Below, in pieces: positions 18,255-26,512 of a stretch of 64,000 nucleotides of DNA. Both the position numbers and the translations under genes were made by a program. The notes beneath the pieces are model-generated. The model saw only the letters and a list, made by a program, of their open reading frames with translations. It was not told the origin of the DNA and made no database searches. This DNA is from CAUZIR01 sp965250195 (GTDB lineage: Bacteria; Chloroflexota; Dehalococcoidia; Lucifugimonadales; UBA2962). Location: assembly GCA_965250195.1 (NCBI GenBank), contig OZ252295.1, forward strand, positions 2,294,001-2,358,000, given 5' to 3'. Position 1 is the first letter of the stretch; each line of letters begins with the position of its first letter.

Positions 18255-18423
18255 GGACTTCGGATACGGAGTTTCTGACCGGGGAGCTTCCATTCGTATG
18301 CCATGGCAAGTTGCCCGCGATAAGAAAGGGTACATAGAGGACCGGCGGCAGAACGCCAATATGGACCCTTACGTGGTTACAAGATTGATTGTCGATACCG
18401 TCTGTGAGGCCGCCTCCACCTAA
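18241..18423 (+). pseudogene. Glutamine synthetase C-terminal remnant
   Basis: No start codon, but about 60 codons in one frame read KDFGYGVSDRGASIRMPWQV, then KKGYIEDRRQNANMDPYVVT, then RLIVDTV and a TAA. This is the substrate/ATP-site end of glutamine synthetase (consensus RGASIRIP, GYxEDRRPAxNxDPY). The frame is closed by TGA just upstream (18238-18240), so only the last eighth of the gene is left. The two family-invariant arginines of RGASIR and EDRR are still intact, so the decay is recent or the piece was copied by recombination. It opens the remnant-rich stretch 18.2-21.3 kb. Confidence 0.8.
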
Positions 18424-18776
18424 GCCAAGGGAATCTCAAACCTGACCGGAGGAATTTTGGGGGCACGCCTGATATGGCGTTCCCCCTTGGGGTACGTTCC
18501 GTTTCACTGGGACGTTGGGTAACAATCACCGTTCCGTCAGGCCGATTAAGCCGCGGTCATGAAGCAATCTTGACCATCCCTCGGTTCTCCGCGAAAGTCA
18601 TCTAAAAGTAAGTACTTTTGGAGGGAGGCAAATTGAGCGCTTGGTAGGTTCGGCCTTCTACAACTCGACCTCAGGAAATCCGAAACGAAGGGCATTTAAA
18701 CCCGTAGGCAAGACAGTCAGATCGATTGCGATCAGAATTGGCCGGGAGGTGCTGGCCTGCGACCTCCGATCGGACT
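18424..18776. other. Intergenic stretch with hairpin, no gene seen
   Basis: No convincing reading frame in either strand. A stem-loop lies at 18459-18486 (GGGGGcACGCC, loop tgatat, GGCGTtCCCCC); it is followed by CTTGGGG rather than a T-run, so it is not a classic terminator. A small palindrome AAAAGTAAGTACTTTT is at about 18605-18620, just before GGAGGGAGG, which looks like a ribosome binding site, but the following TTG frame closes after four codons. Convergent ends of the glutamine synthetase remnant and the 18777-19463 gene flank it. Confidence 0.5.
18459..18486. other. Stem-loop
   Basis: Arms GGGGGcACGCC and GGCGTtCCCCC pair over ten base pairs with one mismatch and a 6-base loop. It lies between two converging ends, so it may limit read-through in either direction. 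No T-tract follows. Confidence 0.45.
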
Positions 18777-19463
18777 CTATCGAACGTCTCTCGGCCCGGC
18801 GCCGTTCCTTCTGCGTCTCACCAGGGAGCCGACGCCGACGACGGCGACTGCCGCGACGGCGACAACGGCGATCGTCACGACCGTGGACAGACCACTGCCG
18901 CCATCCGCGGTTCCAACCACGTCCCCGATGAAGCTGCCACCTCCATCGTCCTCGGCCTTCGAATCATCTTCCTTAGACCCATCGGCCCTCGTCACCTCGA
19001 ACTCCACGTAATCCGCTACAGACACCCCCTCGAACGTCCCTCCCGACGAAAGGACTGTATCGGCACCTTCAGTCGAGCCGACGAGATCGACGTCGATGCC
19101 CGTTCCAGAGACGAAGTTGAAATCGACCGCACCTCGTACGGCGAGGTCAGGCAGAAGCACCGTTAGCCTTGTGCCGTCCAATATGCCCGAGTCCGCGAGT
19201 GACACCTCGTAGCGGTCAGCCGCGACGCCCTGACTACCGGTGGCACCCTGGGCCAGGACTTCACCGTCGGCCAGTGTGATGTGCACACGCGTGCCGACCG
19301 GCGCTGCACGGCCGTCGATCGTGACTTGGCCGGTGACTAAGGTGTTTTCGCCCGGTTGCTGGAACCCGGCTCCCAGGATAATGGCCACCACCAGTGCGGC
19401 AAGCACCACGGGCCGAAGCGCCCCGGTCGCCAATCCAAGACCTGTGTTGGTCGTTTTAAACAT
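18777..19463 (-). CDS. Exported protein with C-terminal membrane anchor, unknown
   Basis: 228 residues. N-terminal signal/anchor (LRPVVLAALVVAIILGAGF), then a transthyretin-like or carboxypeptidase-regulatory-like beta domain (TGQVTIDGRAAPVGTRVHIT, about residues 43-130), an acidic Gly/Ser/Asp linker, and a C-terminal helix (VVTIAVVAVAAVAVVGVGSL) followed by RRRRNG. The arrangement (signal, beta domain, linker, helix, basic tail) matches the anchored protease at 17176 and suggests surface display. The domain family is inferred only from the pattern of strands and a G-x-V-T-x-x-G motif; the molecular role is unknown. Confidence 0.72.
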   Translation of the reverse strand: MFKTTNTGLGLATGALRPVVLAALVVAIILGAGFQQPGENTLVTGQVTIDGRAAPVGTRVHITLADGEVLAQGATGSQGVAADRYEVSLADSGILDGTRLTVLLPDLAVRGAVDFNFVSGTGIDVDLVGSTEGADTVLSSGGTFEGVSVADYVEFEVTRADGSKEDDSKAEDDGGGSFIGDVVGTADGGSGLSTVVTIAVVAVAAVAVVGVGSLVRRRRNGAGPRDVR

Positions 19464-19638
19464 TGGGCTCCCGCATTGTGTTCAGGTTCCCTCCCACGGA
19501 AGGCGAGATTAGAATACCATCGGCCCGCACGAGTTCCACCCTCCTACAACTCTGCCGGCGCATTTCGGCCTCGGCAACTGTCCTGAAGTTTCCGTTTGGG
19601 TGAGCCACCCTGTGTGCTGACTCCGCCAATATGCTCGT

Positions 19639-19686
19639 GGGACTAACATAGCGAACGGTACAAACGCCGAGGCCAGTCAAACTTCT
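19639..19686. repeat. Direct repeat copy 1 (GGGACTAACATAGCGA type)
   Basis: Sixteen bases GGGACTAACATAGCGA followed after two bases by GGTACAAA, then a less conserved part ending AGTCAAACTT. The same series with identical spacing recurs at 21510-21557. This copy lies 19 bp upstream of the metX fragment. Function unknown. Confidence 0.75.
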
Positions 19687-19704
19687 TTCGAGCAGGAGCA
19701 ATGA

Positions 19705-19896
19705 GTGACGGACTACGAGGTATTCGAACTAGGCGACGTCGAGCTACATTTAGGCGTGTTTTTTACAAGCGCGAAGCTTGCATACAAGACCTTTGGAACT
19801 CTAACCCGCGGCAAGGATGAGGAACGGGGTGCAACGCTTGATCCAGTCGAGCTTGTTCCCATTCCCCAACACGTCTTCCCCTTTCGCAATCGTTGA
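19705..19896 (+). pseudogene. metX: Homoserine O-acetyltransferase N-terminal fragment
   Basis: 63 residues from GTG 19705: YEVFELGDVELHLGV and SAKLAYKTFGTLT match the start of the MetX alpha/beta-hydrolase family (usual YEVFELGDVxLQSGxTLxxAxLAYKTYGTL). After about 35 residues the match ends, and the frame closes at TGA 19894-19896. A full enzyme has about 350-380 residues, so no active protein can be made (the nucleophile Ser, Asp and His are missing). It is one of several gene fragments between 18.2 and 21.3 kb. Confidence 0.72.
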
Positions 19897-20094
19897 CGAA
19901 TCGTGAGGGAGCTGGACGCTTCCAATCCGTTCTTTCGCCCGTTCCGTCCTCCTGAACACTGGTTCGAACGACGTGGTAGGCTAGTGGCACCTTCTTGCTC
20001 CGCGGGTCATTCACTGACCTCACCCGTCTTTTCTTGGCAAGCTCTTCGCGAGCCTCCGCTTTGCTCTTAGGAATATTCACCGAGGTGTTTCGGT

Positions 20095-20376
20095 ATGAGA
20101 ATTTATGTTGGAAGTTTAGCTAGCAGTGTCACCAATGACTCGCTGAAGGTGGCGTTCGCCGCTTATGGCCAGGTCTCTTCGGCGGACGTGATAACCGACC
20201 GTTACACCGGCGAGTCGCGCGGGTTCGGTTTCGTCGAGATGAGGGACAGCGAAAGCGCCAACGAGGCGATTCGCACCCTAAATGGGACCGACTTGGACGG
20301 CAGCGTCCTGAAGGTTAATGAGGCACGGCCCCGCACCGAGAACAGGGGTGGCGGCGGCGGCGGAGGTCGCTGGTAA
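20095..20376 (+). CDS. RNA-binding protein with one RRM and Gly-rich tail
   Basis: 93 residues. A single RRM with RNP2 IYVGSL at the N-terminus and RNP1 RGFGFVEM at about residues 43-50, followed by a short Arg/Gly tail ending GGGGGGGRW. This is the form of cyanobacterial/Chloroflexota Rbp cold-associated proteins, which bind U-rich single-stranded RNA and may act as RNA chaperones. It is a single-gene unit: about 200 bp of non-coding sequence upstream could hold a long leader, and a strong terminator follows at 20473-20511. Flanking regions hold gene debris, but this gene is intact. Confidence 0.92.
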   Translation: MRIYVGSLASSVTNDSLKVAFAAYGQVSSADVITDRYTGESRGFGFVEMRDSESANEAIRTLNGTDLDGSVLKVNEARPRTENRGGGGGGGRW

Positions 20377-20472
20377 AACTGGTAAGAGGGGAAACCGCAC
20401 GACCGAGTCGCTCAGCCCCGCCGGAGTCCCGGGGTGGACCGAGAGTCGGTTGATCGATCCCTAACGCAATCA

Positions 20473-20511
20473 GAGAGCCCTCCCCGTGGCCCGGTGGGGG
20501 CTCTCCTTTTT
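20473..20511 (+). terminator. Rho-independent terminator of the RRM gene
   Basis: GAGAGCCCTCCCC pairs with GGTGGGGGCTCTC across a short GC-rich loop, and CTTTTT follows directly. It begins about 96 bp after the RRM stop. Confidence 0.85.
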
Positions 20512-20671
20512 GAGACTCAGAGTCCGCCCGTGAAATCATTCGTCTTCGGCCGCTGGACGCTGCCAGCCGTCGGCCTTGGAGCCGGCGGGGCCATGGCGCG
20601 GTTGACAACCAGGTCCATGGGCCCGAGCGAGCTGGCCGATGCACTGCTTGCCCTCCACTGGTTTTCGCTCC

Positions 20672-20694
20672 TTCCAAAAGGACTCCTTTTTGGT
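20672..20694. repeat. CCAAAAGG/CCTTTTTGG hairpin, copy 1
   Basis: CCAAAAGG, three bases, CCTTTTTGG. The same hairpin occurs at 21362-21385 and 47036-47059. It lies inside non-coding or remnant DNA. Confidence 0.6.
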
Positions 20695-20718
20695 AGGCGC
20701 CGCCTGTACAAAGAGAGG

Positions 20719-21168
20719 CTACTTTGGCCCTTTGCCTCCCTTGCCCTTGGAACCAGGGTTATTCGGGCCGTCGTGTTCCCCCGTCGAATCATCGGCATCG
20801 TCCGGTCGCCCCTTCTCATCCCTGTCAGGGCGAGCATCGCCGGCGTCGTTAGGCCGGTTGGCCCGGCCTCGTTCCTCGGCTCGGCCCACGGCACCCTTAA
20901 CTCTTTCGGAGGCTTCCTCGAACCTGCCTCGCGCCGCAGTCAAGGCCGCTTTCGCCTGCTCCGGCACGCGATCGAGAAAACGGGAGTGGTCAGCTTCCGG
21001 CCGAAGGCTGCGTTCAAGGCGCTGTTCGACATCGCTTTGAACCCAGCGGCCGGGAACGACCCTGCTTTGGGGTCTCCGGTACTTCAACCGGTATCGGGTC
21101 AGGCGCCTGGACGACCTGAGGAAGATGCGGGGCAAGGTGATCGAGGACCAGGGAGCGACTGCGACCAC
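20719..21168 (-). pseudogene. Possible remnant of a charged C-terminal domain protein
   Basis: The frame ends in a low-complexity charged tail (EQAKAALTAARGRFEEASER, then many Arg/Asp/Gly, ending GSKGKGGKGPK) like the end of Chloroflexota/actinobacterial anti-sigma-factor-associated DUF5667 proteins. Only the part from about 21050 leftward looks coding; the first 40 residues of this frame are antisense to another plausible fragment on the plus strand. No convincing start or N-terminal domain remains, so I regard it as a gene remnant. The family call is weak and based on composition and the PEQAKAAL motif. Confidence 0.3.
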
Positions 21169-21253
21169 ATTTAGCGGTAACCGCCTGGACTACGCAAACC
21201 CCTTTTTGAGGCTCGTCAATTCCTTGTTCGGCTGGCTGAGGATGGGGCCTTAG
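21062..21253 (+). pseudogene. Possible plus-strand gene remnant, unknown
   Basis: Without a start codon, the frame reads LWGLRYFNRYRVRRLDDLRK, later RLDYANPFLRLVNSLFGWLR and stops at TAG 21251-21253. The mix of aromatic and basic residues looks like real protein rather than random translation, but I cannot assign a family. It meets the minus-strand remnant head-on at about 21060-21168, which suggests a rearrangement junction. Confidence 0.25.
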
Positions 21254-21268
21254 CCCTGAGCGTTTTTC

Positions 21269-21390
21269 CGCGTTGCAGGTGTACTTCGACCCTCCCCCGT
21301 CTCCACCGAATTACAGCCTAGCTAAACCCGTCTATAGACGGGCTTAACGGTTTTACAGCCCCTCCGAAAGGACTCCCTTTTGGAGCTACT
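21269..21390. repeat. Intergenic repeat copy A (tRNA/tmRNA-3'-end-like core plus two hairpins)
   Basis: A 40-base core (21269-21308, ending TCTCCACCG) is followed 19 bases later by the palindrome CCCGTCTATAGACGGG (21327-21342) and 48 bases after the core by CAGCCCCTCC, which starts the hairpin CTCCGAAAGG/CCTTTTGGAG (21362-21385). Copy B at 26237 has all three parts at identical spacing. Copy C at 56820 has the core. The core's TTCGACCCTCCC and CTCCACCG resemble the 3' half of a tRNA or tmRNA, but no complete cloverleaf is present. Confidence 0.7.
21362..21385. repeat. CTCCgAAAGG/CCTTTTGGAG hairpin, copy 2
   Basis: CTCCGAAAGG, ACTC, CCTTTTGGAG: ten-base-pair stem with one G-T pair. Third part of intergenic repeat copy A. 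Confidence 0.65.
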
Positions 21391-21509
21391 TAGGCGCTGA
21401 GAGGTCGGAACCGCCAGACCTACAGCCGGGTCACGCCGGTCTCGTCGCTGGGTTATCGGCCTCTTGCACCAGAGACAGTCCTGTCAGCAAGCCATCTGCT
21501 GGCAGTCCT

Positions 21510-21557
21510 GGGACTAACATAGCGAGTGGTACAAAGACCGGGAGCGAGTCAGCTTTC
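21510..21557. repeat. Direct repeat copy 2 (GGGACTAACATAGCGA type)
   Basis: Same 16-mer and GGTACAAA with the same 18-base offset as copy 1 at 19639, 1,871 bp away. Together they bracket the metX fragment, the RRM gene and repeat copy A. Confidence 0.75.
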
Positions 21558-21619
21558 CGCCCGTATTAAGGAAACGCTTGTGATCGTTTGTGCTCTCTGC
21601 ACCGGTAAGCAGGACCGCA

Positions 21620-21647
21620 AAGGGCGGCGAGATTTCTCGCCGCCCTT
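21620..21647 (-). terminator. Terminator downstream of the MMPL exporter gene
   Basis: Perfect 13-bp stem: AAGGGCGGCGAGA, two bases, TCTCGCCGCCCTT. It lies 28 bp beyond the exporter's stop codon. The T-tract is weak in both directions, but stem strength and position fit termination. Confidence 0.75.
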
Positions 21648-21674
21648 GTGAACGCAGATCGAACGTACGACTGT

Positions 21675-23911
21675 TCAGTCCGATCCAACACTGATCGAGA
21701 TTCCCGGCGTGCGAGTCGCCGGAACCGTGGGATTCTCCAGATCTAGGCGGGGTAGCCATTCCAGCCACTTCGGGAAATACCAGTTGCGGTCTCCGAGCAG
21801 TTCCATGGTGGCCGGCACCAGTACGGAGCGAATCAGCGTTACGTCGATCACTACCGCTGCGGCCAGGCCAAACCCCATCTGCTGGAGCGCGGTCAACTCA
21901 CCGATGGCGAAGCCTCCGAAAACCGCCACCATGATCAGGGCTGCGCCTGTGATAATGCTGGCAGTGTTTCTGAGGCCAAAGGCCACCGAATCGCGGTTGT
22001 TCCCCGTCTGGTCATAACGCTCTTTGATACGGCTCAGCATGAACACGTGGTAATCCATGGAAAGCCCGAACAGGACGCTGAACAAGAACAACGGCAACCA
22101 CATCTCAATCACGTCGACCTGTTTGAAACCGAACAGATCGGCTCCTACACCCTCCTGGAAGACCAGTACTAGCAGGCCGTATGTCGCACCCACTGAAAGG
22201 AGGTTCATGAGCACTGCTTTGAGTGGCACAATGATCGACCTGAACACGATGAGGAGCAGTAGGAAGCTGGATCCCAGGACAAAGGCGAACAGGTACGGAA
22301 TGTACGCCGTGACCATTTCAACCGAGTCCATCACTTCGGCAGTATCTCCACCCACGTGGACGACACCACCAACTCCTTCGATCGTCGCAGGCAGGTAACT
22401 GTCCCGCAGACGATTGACCGCGGCTTCAGACTCCGGGGTTCCGATGTCTCCCAGCATTCCGACATCGATCAACCCGATGTCCCCGCCTTCGGTCATCACG
22501 ACAGAGGCGTTCGGGAAGTAACTGTCGGCCTCCAGCATGCCAATCAACTCGCTGATGGCGGACCGGAACGCGCCTGGTTCTGCCCCGCTGCGACTGACCG
22601 CGATCGGCGCAGCAGCAACGCTTGTTCCAAACTCCTCGGTAAGGACGGGGAATGCATGGAGCCCATCGCTGTCCTCAGGCAGAGTCTCTATTCCATTCAT
22701 CCCGAGATTCATCGTCAGCGAGAACGATGCGATCGAGACGAGCAGGGCACTTGTGAGAATGACCGAAGCAACTGGATGGCGCATCACCAGTCCGGTCATT
22801 TTGTCCCAGAATCCGTCATTTTGTGGCGGCTCCGTCGTCCTGATGGCGCCGCCCTTAAGGCCGCGGATGCGAGGTAGCCGAATCCAGTCGAGCTTGTTCC
22901 CGAGAATGCTTATCGCAGCCGGGAGGAGCGTCATCGCGGCCAGCATTGCCACTGTGACCACGATCACCGCGCCTAGGCCGAAACTACGGAACGTGCTCTC
23001 GGGTATGACAAAAAGCCCGGAAAGGGCGATCACGACAGAGGCTCCCGACACGAGAACCGTTCGCGTGGTGGTGTTGCCCGCAACAGTGATGGCTTCCAGC
23101 ATGCCGCGTCCGACAGCGAGCTCTTCACGGTATCGCTTGATGATAAAGAGAGCGTAGTCGATCCCGACCGCCAGTCCGATCATCATGATGATCTGGATGA
23201 CGAATTGCTCGACTGGGAGGACCTGTCCCACAATCGCGGCCGCACCGACGGCGACAATGATCGAGACAAGGGCCAGGACGATCGGCAATCCCGCCGCGAC
23301 AGCTGAGCCGAATACGACTAACAGGATCACGAGTGCAACCGCGATTCCGATCAACTCCCCGCGAGCAAGCGTGTCCTCCGCGAGCTTGTCGACCTCAGCC
23401 TGGATGCTGCCAGGGCCAAGTGTCGTGACGCGAAATGCTGAGTTGATGTCCGCTGCACTGACAATCTCGACTAGCTCAGCCGAGGTTTCTACGTCGGTCC
23501 CATTGTCAAGCAGCGTTACCCTTACTAGCGCCGCCATACCGCTCTCTGATACAAGACCCTCGTGCCCGCCCGTGTAACTCTCCACGGCAACGGTACTATC
23601 CAGAGAATCCAGGTCTGCCGACAGCGATTCGACGAATTCACCGAACGCCGCGTCTGCAGCGGTCAGGTCCGCCGATTCGACGACGACGTGTTCGACTGGG
23701 GGTCCGGTCCCACCGAAATGGTCGTCGAAGACCTGCTGTGCCTTGTGTGCTTCCGTAACTGGACCTATTGTGTTTTTCCATAAACATCGTCGATCGTGCC
23801 GGCAAACATAAGGCCGAGGACGAGAATGCCTGCCCAGACGGCGAAAACGATCCAGCGCCGCCGTGCAGAGATGTTCGCGACCTTCCCGATGAGGTTTGCG
23901 TGCTGTTCCAT
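21675..23911 (-). pseudogene. MMPL/YdfJ-type RND exporter, frameshifted near its N-terminus
   Basis: ATG 23911 starts MEQHANLIGKVANISARRRW and the first transmembrane helix (IVFAVWAGILVLGLMFAGTI), but the frame ends at TAG 23765-23767. The expected continuation (GPVTEAHKAQQVFDDHFGGT) follows immediately in another frame and runs to 21675, so one base appears missing near 23765. The joined protein has about 745 residues with two sets of helices and the MMPL signatures VGIDYALFIIKRYREEL and FGLSMDYHVFMLSRIKERYD, the proton-relay type motifs of the family. Such transporters export lipids or small hydrophobic compounds. The LuxR/HK pair upstream on the same strand probably controls it. Confidence 0.8.
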
Positions 23912-24146
23912 TTTTGACTCCTTTCGCAGGTGATTACCGACTCGTCCTGCGTTGAAGTCAGACTAGGGGCGAGATTCGAACAGCGCGTCTGCCGCCAGAT
24001 GGATTTGCGCTGCCCGGAAGGAGTGGATCTCCGAGGGTATATGCACCCCCAAGTGGACCGGCGATTTGTCAAAGGGGGTAACATCGGGCAGCGACGTGCT
24101 CTTCAGGCGTACTTGCGGGAGTGTGTTGGCTACCGGGCTGGCGTGT

Positions 24147-24836
24147 TCAGGGATTGACCAAGTCGTTGCCGCCCGGCTGCACAAGCCCGACGTTGTAGGC
24201 GAAGATCACCGCCTGTGTCCGGTCTCTCACTTCGAGCTTACTGAACACACGCCTTACGTGTGTCTTGACCGTTCCTTCCGAAACGAAGATCCGATCGGCG
24301 ATCTCGCCGTTCGAGCATCCCTGTGCCAACAGTGCCAGGACCTCTAGCTCCCGCTCCGTCAGCGAGTCAAGTCGGCCTACCACGGCCTCCTGGGGGCGGC
24401 CACCGGCTCGCGTGACAAACTCGCGGATCACCCGCCGTGTGATGGACGGCGACAGGAGCGAGTCGCCGCCTGCGACCACCTTGATTCCGTCGATCAGATC
24501 ATCGGCAGGTGTCCGTTTCAGCAGGAAGCCGCTGGCACCGGCGCGGAGCGCTTCAAAGACATACTCGTCCAGCTCGAAGGTTGTGAGCACCAGAATCCGG
24601 GTCTCATCGCCCGGAATGGACTCGACGATCTCCCGCGTCGCAGCAATTCCGTCCATCCCGGGCATCTGGATATCCATCAGGACAATGTCTGGTCTCAGCT
24701 CCCGTGCCATTGCGACCGCCTGGACGCCGTCTGAAACCTCTCCAATGATCGTGAAATCTGGCTCTGATTCAAGGATCATCCGGAGCGCGGTCCGCACAAG
24801 GTCGTCATTGTCCACTAGCAAAATCCGGATGTTCAC
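24147..24836 (-). CDS. NarL/LuxR-family response regulator
   Basis: About 229 residues from GTG 24836 (VNIRILLVDNDD); the longer reading from 24884 overlaps the kinase gene and is unlikely. Receiver domain with the acidic pocket LLVDNDD, phospho-acceptor Asp in IVLMDIQMPGMDG, Thr in VLVLTTFE and Lys in FLLKRTPADD. The C-terminal LuxR-type helix-turn-helix reads LTERELEVLALLAQGCSNGE and VSEGTVKTHVRRVFSKLEVR. It is the partner of the kinase whose stop lies one base upstream, and the pair is directly upstream of the MMPL exporter, suggesting an envelope-stress or efflux control function. Confidence 0.93.
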   Translation of the reverse strand: MNIRILLVDNDDLVRTALRMILESEPDFTIIGEVSDGVQAVAMARELRPDIVLMDIQMPGMDGIAATREIVESIPGDETRILVLTTFELDEYVFEALRAGASGFLLKRTPADDLIDGIKVVAGGDSLLSPSITRRVIREFVTRAGGRPQEAVVGRLDSLTERELEVLALLAQGCSNGEIADRIFVSEGTVKTHVRRVFSKLEVRDRTQAVIFAYNVGLVQPGGNDLVNP

Positions 24837-24837
24837 G

Positions 24838-26034
24838 TCAGGACTCCCGTTCAATTGGGAGCACGATCGAGACAAGGTATCCACTCCCGTTTGACGGACC
24901 GGCGCTCATGGTCCCATCAAAGAGCGCGACACGCTCCTGCATGCCGGCGAGTCCACGCCCTCCCTGTGAGCTGGTGACCTGGCCTCGTCCCGGGCCATTG
25001 CGTACCTCGATTTTCAGGTTCGCCGAACCATAATCGACGCTAACCGTCGTGTCGGAGCTTGGCGCGTGTTTAATCACGTTGGTTATCGACTCTTGGATCA
25101 CCCGATACGCCGTGAGGTCCGCCGAGGCAGGTAGACTTCGCTTGTTCCCGTCGATCCGCAGCGTAACATCAAGTCCGGCCCCGCGTGCTTCCCCGATAAG
25201 GTCTTCCAGCCGGGCAAGCCCCGGCCGTGACCCGAATTCAGGGGAGGTCGGATCTTCCGGTCGGTCCCGCAGGATCCCCAGCATTCGATCCATGTCGGAG
25301 AGCGCCTGGCGACCCGTGTTCTCGATCGATTGCAGCGTTTCATACGCCGTATCGGGATTCGCCGATCGGACTCGCCGTGCCGCCCCCGCTTGAACCACGA
25401 TCAGGTTGAGCGTGTGTCCAACCGCGTCATGAAGTTCGCGTGCGATCCGCGTTCGCTCCAGTGCGGAAGCCTCACCTGCCGCCAGGTCACGCTGCAACGA
25501 AAGCTCTGCCGTTCGTCGCTCCGCTTCGCGAATCTTAACCACTCGCGACCTTACGACGAATCCAGCAAACCACGCACCGGCGAACACAACCAGATTGACA
25601 AACAACGTACTCCTGGCGTCGTCCGCTGGGTCGAGGAAAATCACCACGATGATCGTGACGGCTGTGATGGTGATGCCGAACACCGCCTGGCGTACGCCGG
25701 ATCGTGTTGCGACGATGAATATCACGATCATCGCCACGATAGCGGACATATCCGAGATGTTGTAATTGAGCGCAGCTTCAAGCATCAATGCGGCGACTAG
25801 GAAGCCGAGGGTCTGTATCGGCCAGCGCCGCACGAAAGCAACCGCCGAGGCCTGGATCACCGCGAATGCGGTTGCAATGCCGTCATCAGCCCGGTAGCCG
25901 TACGAAGCTGAATCCTCGGGCAGCGCCACGACGGACGCAACCACTAGCACCACGGCGAGCACCGTGAACGGCAGGTCCGGGTTGGACTCGTACTGGGCCT
26001 TCAACCGTCTGTATTGCGAAATGGGGCGTGTCAT
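24838..26034 (-). CDS. Sensor histidine kinase, HisKA_3 (NarX/DesK) type
   Basis: 398 residues. Six or so N-terminal hydrophobic segments (residues about 20-165) form a membrane sensor without a large external domain. The dimerisation/phospho-acceptor box is TRIARELHDAVGHTLNLIVV with its His, and the ATP-binding domain has NVIKHAPSS (N box) and GRGLAGMQERVALFDG (G2-like). The protein would phosphorylate the response regulator encoded next. Lack of a periplasmic domain suggests sensing within the membrane, as in DesK or LiaS relatives. Confidence 0.92.
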   Translation of the reverse strand: MTRPISQYRRLKAQYESNPDLPFTVLAVVLVVASVVALPEDSASYGYRADDGIATAFAVIQASAVAFVRRWPIQTLGFLVAALMLEAALNYNISDMSAIVAMIVIFIVATRSGVRQAVFGITITAVTIIVVIFLDPADDARSTLFVNLVVFAGAWFAGFVVRSRVVKIREAERRTAELSLQRDLAAGEASALERTRIARELHDAVGHTLNLIVVQAGAARRVRSANPDTAYETLQSIENTGRQALSDMDRMLGILRDRPEDPTSPEFGSRPGLARLEDLIGEARGAGLDVTLRIDGNKRSLPASADLTAYRVIQESITNVIKHAPSSDTTVSVDYGSANLKIEVRNGPGRGQVTSSQGGRGLAGMQERVALFDGTMSAGPSNGSGYLVSIVLPIERES

Positions 26035-26512
26035 AGGGGTAAGTTATCTTGAACCTCACTCGGTGTCATCGGCCTGGGGTATTACTTATGAGTACACCCT
26101 GGGCTGATCAAATCCTACCGCCGGCTGCATGGTCCCTTTTCGATAGAGCCAGCGTTTGGCGGCCACGAGCAGCACCACGTCGGCCGCCCTGTGCGAGCGG
26201 TACGAAGATCGGCGGTGGGTCGACATATATGCAGACCGTGTTCCAGGTGTAGTTCTACCCTCTCACGACTCCACCGATCTTGAGTACGCATAAGCCCGCC
26301 TGTAGACGGGCTCAGAGTAATTCCAGCCCGTCCAAATGGAGAGACTCTCCCCATTGGTGCAGGGAACCTTCCTTTTCTGAGCACGTCAGATGCCGTAAGC
26401 CCGGGTTGCCGTTCCTGCTACATTGGGAACACGTTCACCCGGTCTCGCGTCCTTACCTTGAACGGCGATCTAAACCCTCGGTCGAATTCGACGCCAGAAA
26501 GTACACGCCACG
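26035..26512. other. Intergenic region containing repeat copy B
   Basis: 478 bp between the divergent kinase and the repeat-domain lipoprotein. No gene is seen. It holds intergenic repeat copy B (26237-26356) and, on the right, the presumed promoter region of the 26513 gene. Confidence 0.6.
26237..26356. repeat. Intergenic repeat copy B
   Basis: 40-base core at 26237-26276, palindrome CCCGCCTGTAGACGGG at 26295-26310 and CAGCCCGTCC at 26324, followed by a diverged hairpin (CCAAATGGAG...CTCCCCATTGG). By eye the core agrees with copy C at about 34 of 40 bases. Spacing of all three parts equals copy A. Confidence 0.7.

Noticed and set aside
20434..21174. 246-codon plus-strand frame
   Set aside because: Crosses the RRM terminator and a repeat hairpin, has Ser/Pro/Arg shadow composition and no domain; the antisense tail is more protein-like.
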